Below, in pieces: positions 4,715-5,153 of a stretch of 5,153 nt of DNA. Source of the DNA: Dethiosulfatibacter sp. Its GTDB lineage: Bacteria; Bacillota_A; Clostridia; Tissierellales; Dethiosulfatibacteraceae. The stretch covers positions 1 through 5,153 of the forward strand of contig JAHRFV010000128.1 in NCBI GenBank assembly GCA_019084435.1, written 5' to 3'. A program made the position numbers and the translations under genes. How positions within the stretch are numbered: the stretch's first letter is position 1; each line of letters starts with the position of its first letter. The notes under the pieces are model-generated. The model saw nothing but the letters and a program-made list of their open reading frames with translations. It did no database searches and was not told the DNA's origin.

Positions 4715-5153
4715 CTATCCAAGCAATGAAATGAATATTGGAACCAGAACCGGCACCAGAAATGTCATGGTCAATCCGCTAAGAAATGCCACCACCGCTG
4801 TCTCACTGTTTGTATTTCTAGTAATGATTGGCAATGTGGTATCCATAGCGGTTGCCCCACCCAGAGCAACCGCTTCAAAAAATCCAATTTTCTTTGCAAC
4901 AAATGGAATAAAGATAATCGCTAGAATTTCCTTGAAAACATTGGTCAAGAAAGCAATTGTACTCAACTCAGCGGAGTAAGGTGCTATAATCAATGGTGCC
5001 AGTGAATACCAACCAAATCCTGCAGCTACAGCTGCTCCCTCAAATACCGGCATACTCAATATAGCAGCAATTATCATACCCCCGATAATGCCACCAATTG
5101 CCGCAGAAACCGGAACGAGTATTATTTTGAAACCAAGCTGTTTAAGATGCTGA
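4715..5153 (-). CDS. lysO: LysO-type lysine exporter, C-terminal part (runs off the right edge)
   Basis: The visible part is 145 residues ending at TAG 4715-4717. The frame stays open to the window edge, so the N-terminus lies outside; the first in-window ATG (5075-5077) is internal. The sequence matches the C-terminal region of the LysO (YbjE/DUF340) family of membrane lysine exporters: GFGWYSLAPLI, SAELSTIAFLTNVFKE, the signature GGATAMDTTLPIITR, and a final hydrophobic segment rich in VPVLVPIF. About four membrane helices are visible. E. coli LysO is about 300 aa, so about half the protein is seen; in some Firmicutes the family is split into two genes. It lies upstream of argG on the same strand, but argG has its own promoter 62 bp or less behind the stop, so they are probably separate units. 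No clear terminator separates them: a 5-bp hairpin at 4690-4702 lacks a U-run, so readthrough into the argG leader is possible. Family assignment is good; lysine as substrate is inferred. Confidence 0.85.
   Translation of the reverse strand, partial: QHLKQLGFKIILVPVSAAIGGIIGGMIIAAILSMPVFEGAAVAAGFGWYSLAPLIIAPYSAELSTIAFLTNVFKEILAIIFIPFVAKKIGFFEAVALGGATAMDTTLPIITRNTNSETAVVAFLSGLTMTFLVPVLVPIFISLLG

Noticed and set aside
4731..4979. Plus-strand open frame of 82 codons
   Set aside because: It is the antisense shadow of the LysO C-terminus, which carries family signatures.

Overview
The window looks like an AT-rich, low-GC Gram-positive chromosome, most likely a member of the Clostridia. The reasons are strong AGGAGG-type ribosome binding sites before every complete gene, consensus TTGACA/TATAAT promoter elements, a T-box riboswitch, an AgrA/VirR-type LytTR regulator and a LysO-type exporter. 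No tRNA, rRNA, CRISPR array or complete insertion sequence is visible. The species cannot be named from the sequence alone.

Layout from left to right. Positions 1-390 carry no complete gene. Instead they hold two arms of a near-perfect 80-bp inverted repeat (1-80 and 311-390, one mismatch) around a 230-bp spacer that contains two opposed hairpin terminators. The left arm may be the last 26 codons of a gene entering from the left (stop at 79-81). The right arm starts directly after the stop codon of the next gene. Positions 391-2380 are a two-gene minus-strand operon: cinA first, then a LytTR-family response regulator with a GTG start 13 bp after the cinA stop. Positions 2381-2538 are a divergent promoter region with overlapping palindromes on the cinA side. 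Positions 2539-3030 encode a six-helix membrane protein built of three similar hairpins (DUF308/HdeD-like). A 29-bp gap holding a strong bidirectional terminator separates it from convergent argG (3060-4301, minus).

The best-resolved regulatory region is the argG leader. It has a perfect-consensus promoter (4621-4649) and a complete T-box riboswitch (about 4613-4379). By alignment of its specifier loop with the known glyQS architecture, the T-box reads AGA, an arginine codon. This agrees with argG making the precursor of arginine. Between the T-box terminator and the argG start lies a perfect palindrome matching the degenerate ArgR operator consensus, so two arginine-sensing layers may act on one gene. 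Upstream of argG, on the same strand, is the C-terminal part of a LysO-type lysine exporter that runs off the right edge.

Functionally, argG and lysO share a basic-amino-acid theme. cinA and lytTR appear co-transcribed, linking a nicotinamide-nucleotide repair enzyme to a signalling regulator whose sensor kinase is not in the window. The most unusual structural feature is the inverted repeat at the left edge. It may be a real inverted duplication, a mobile-element remnant or an assembly artefact at a sequence end.
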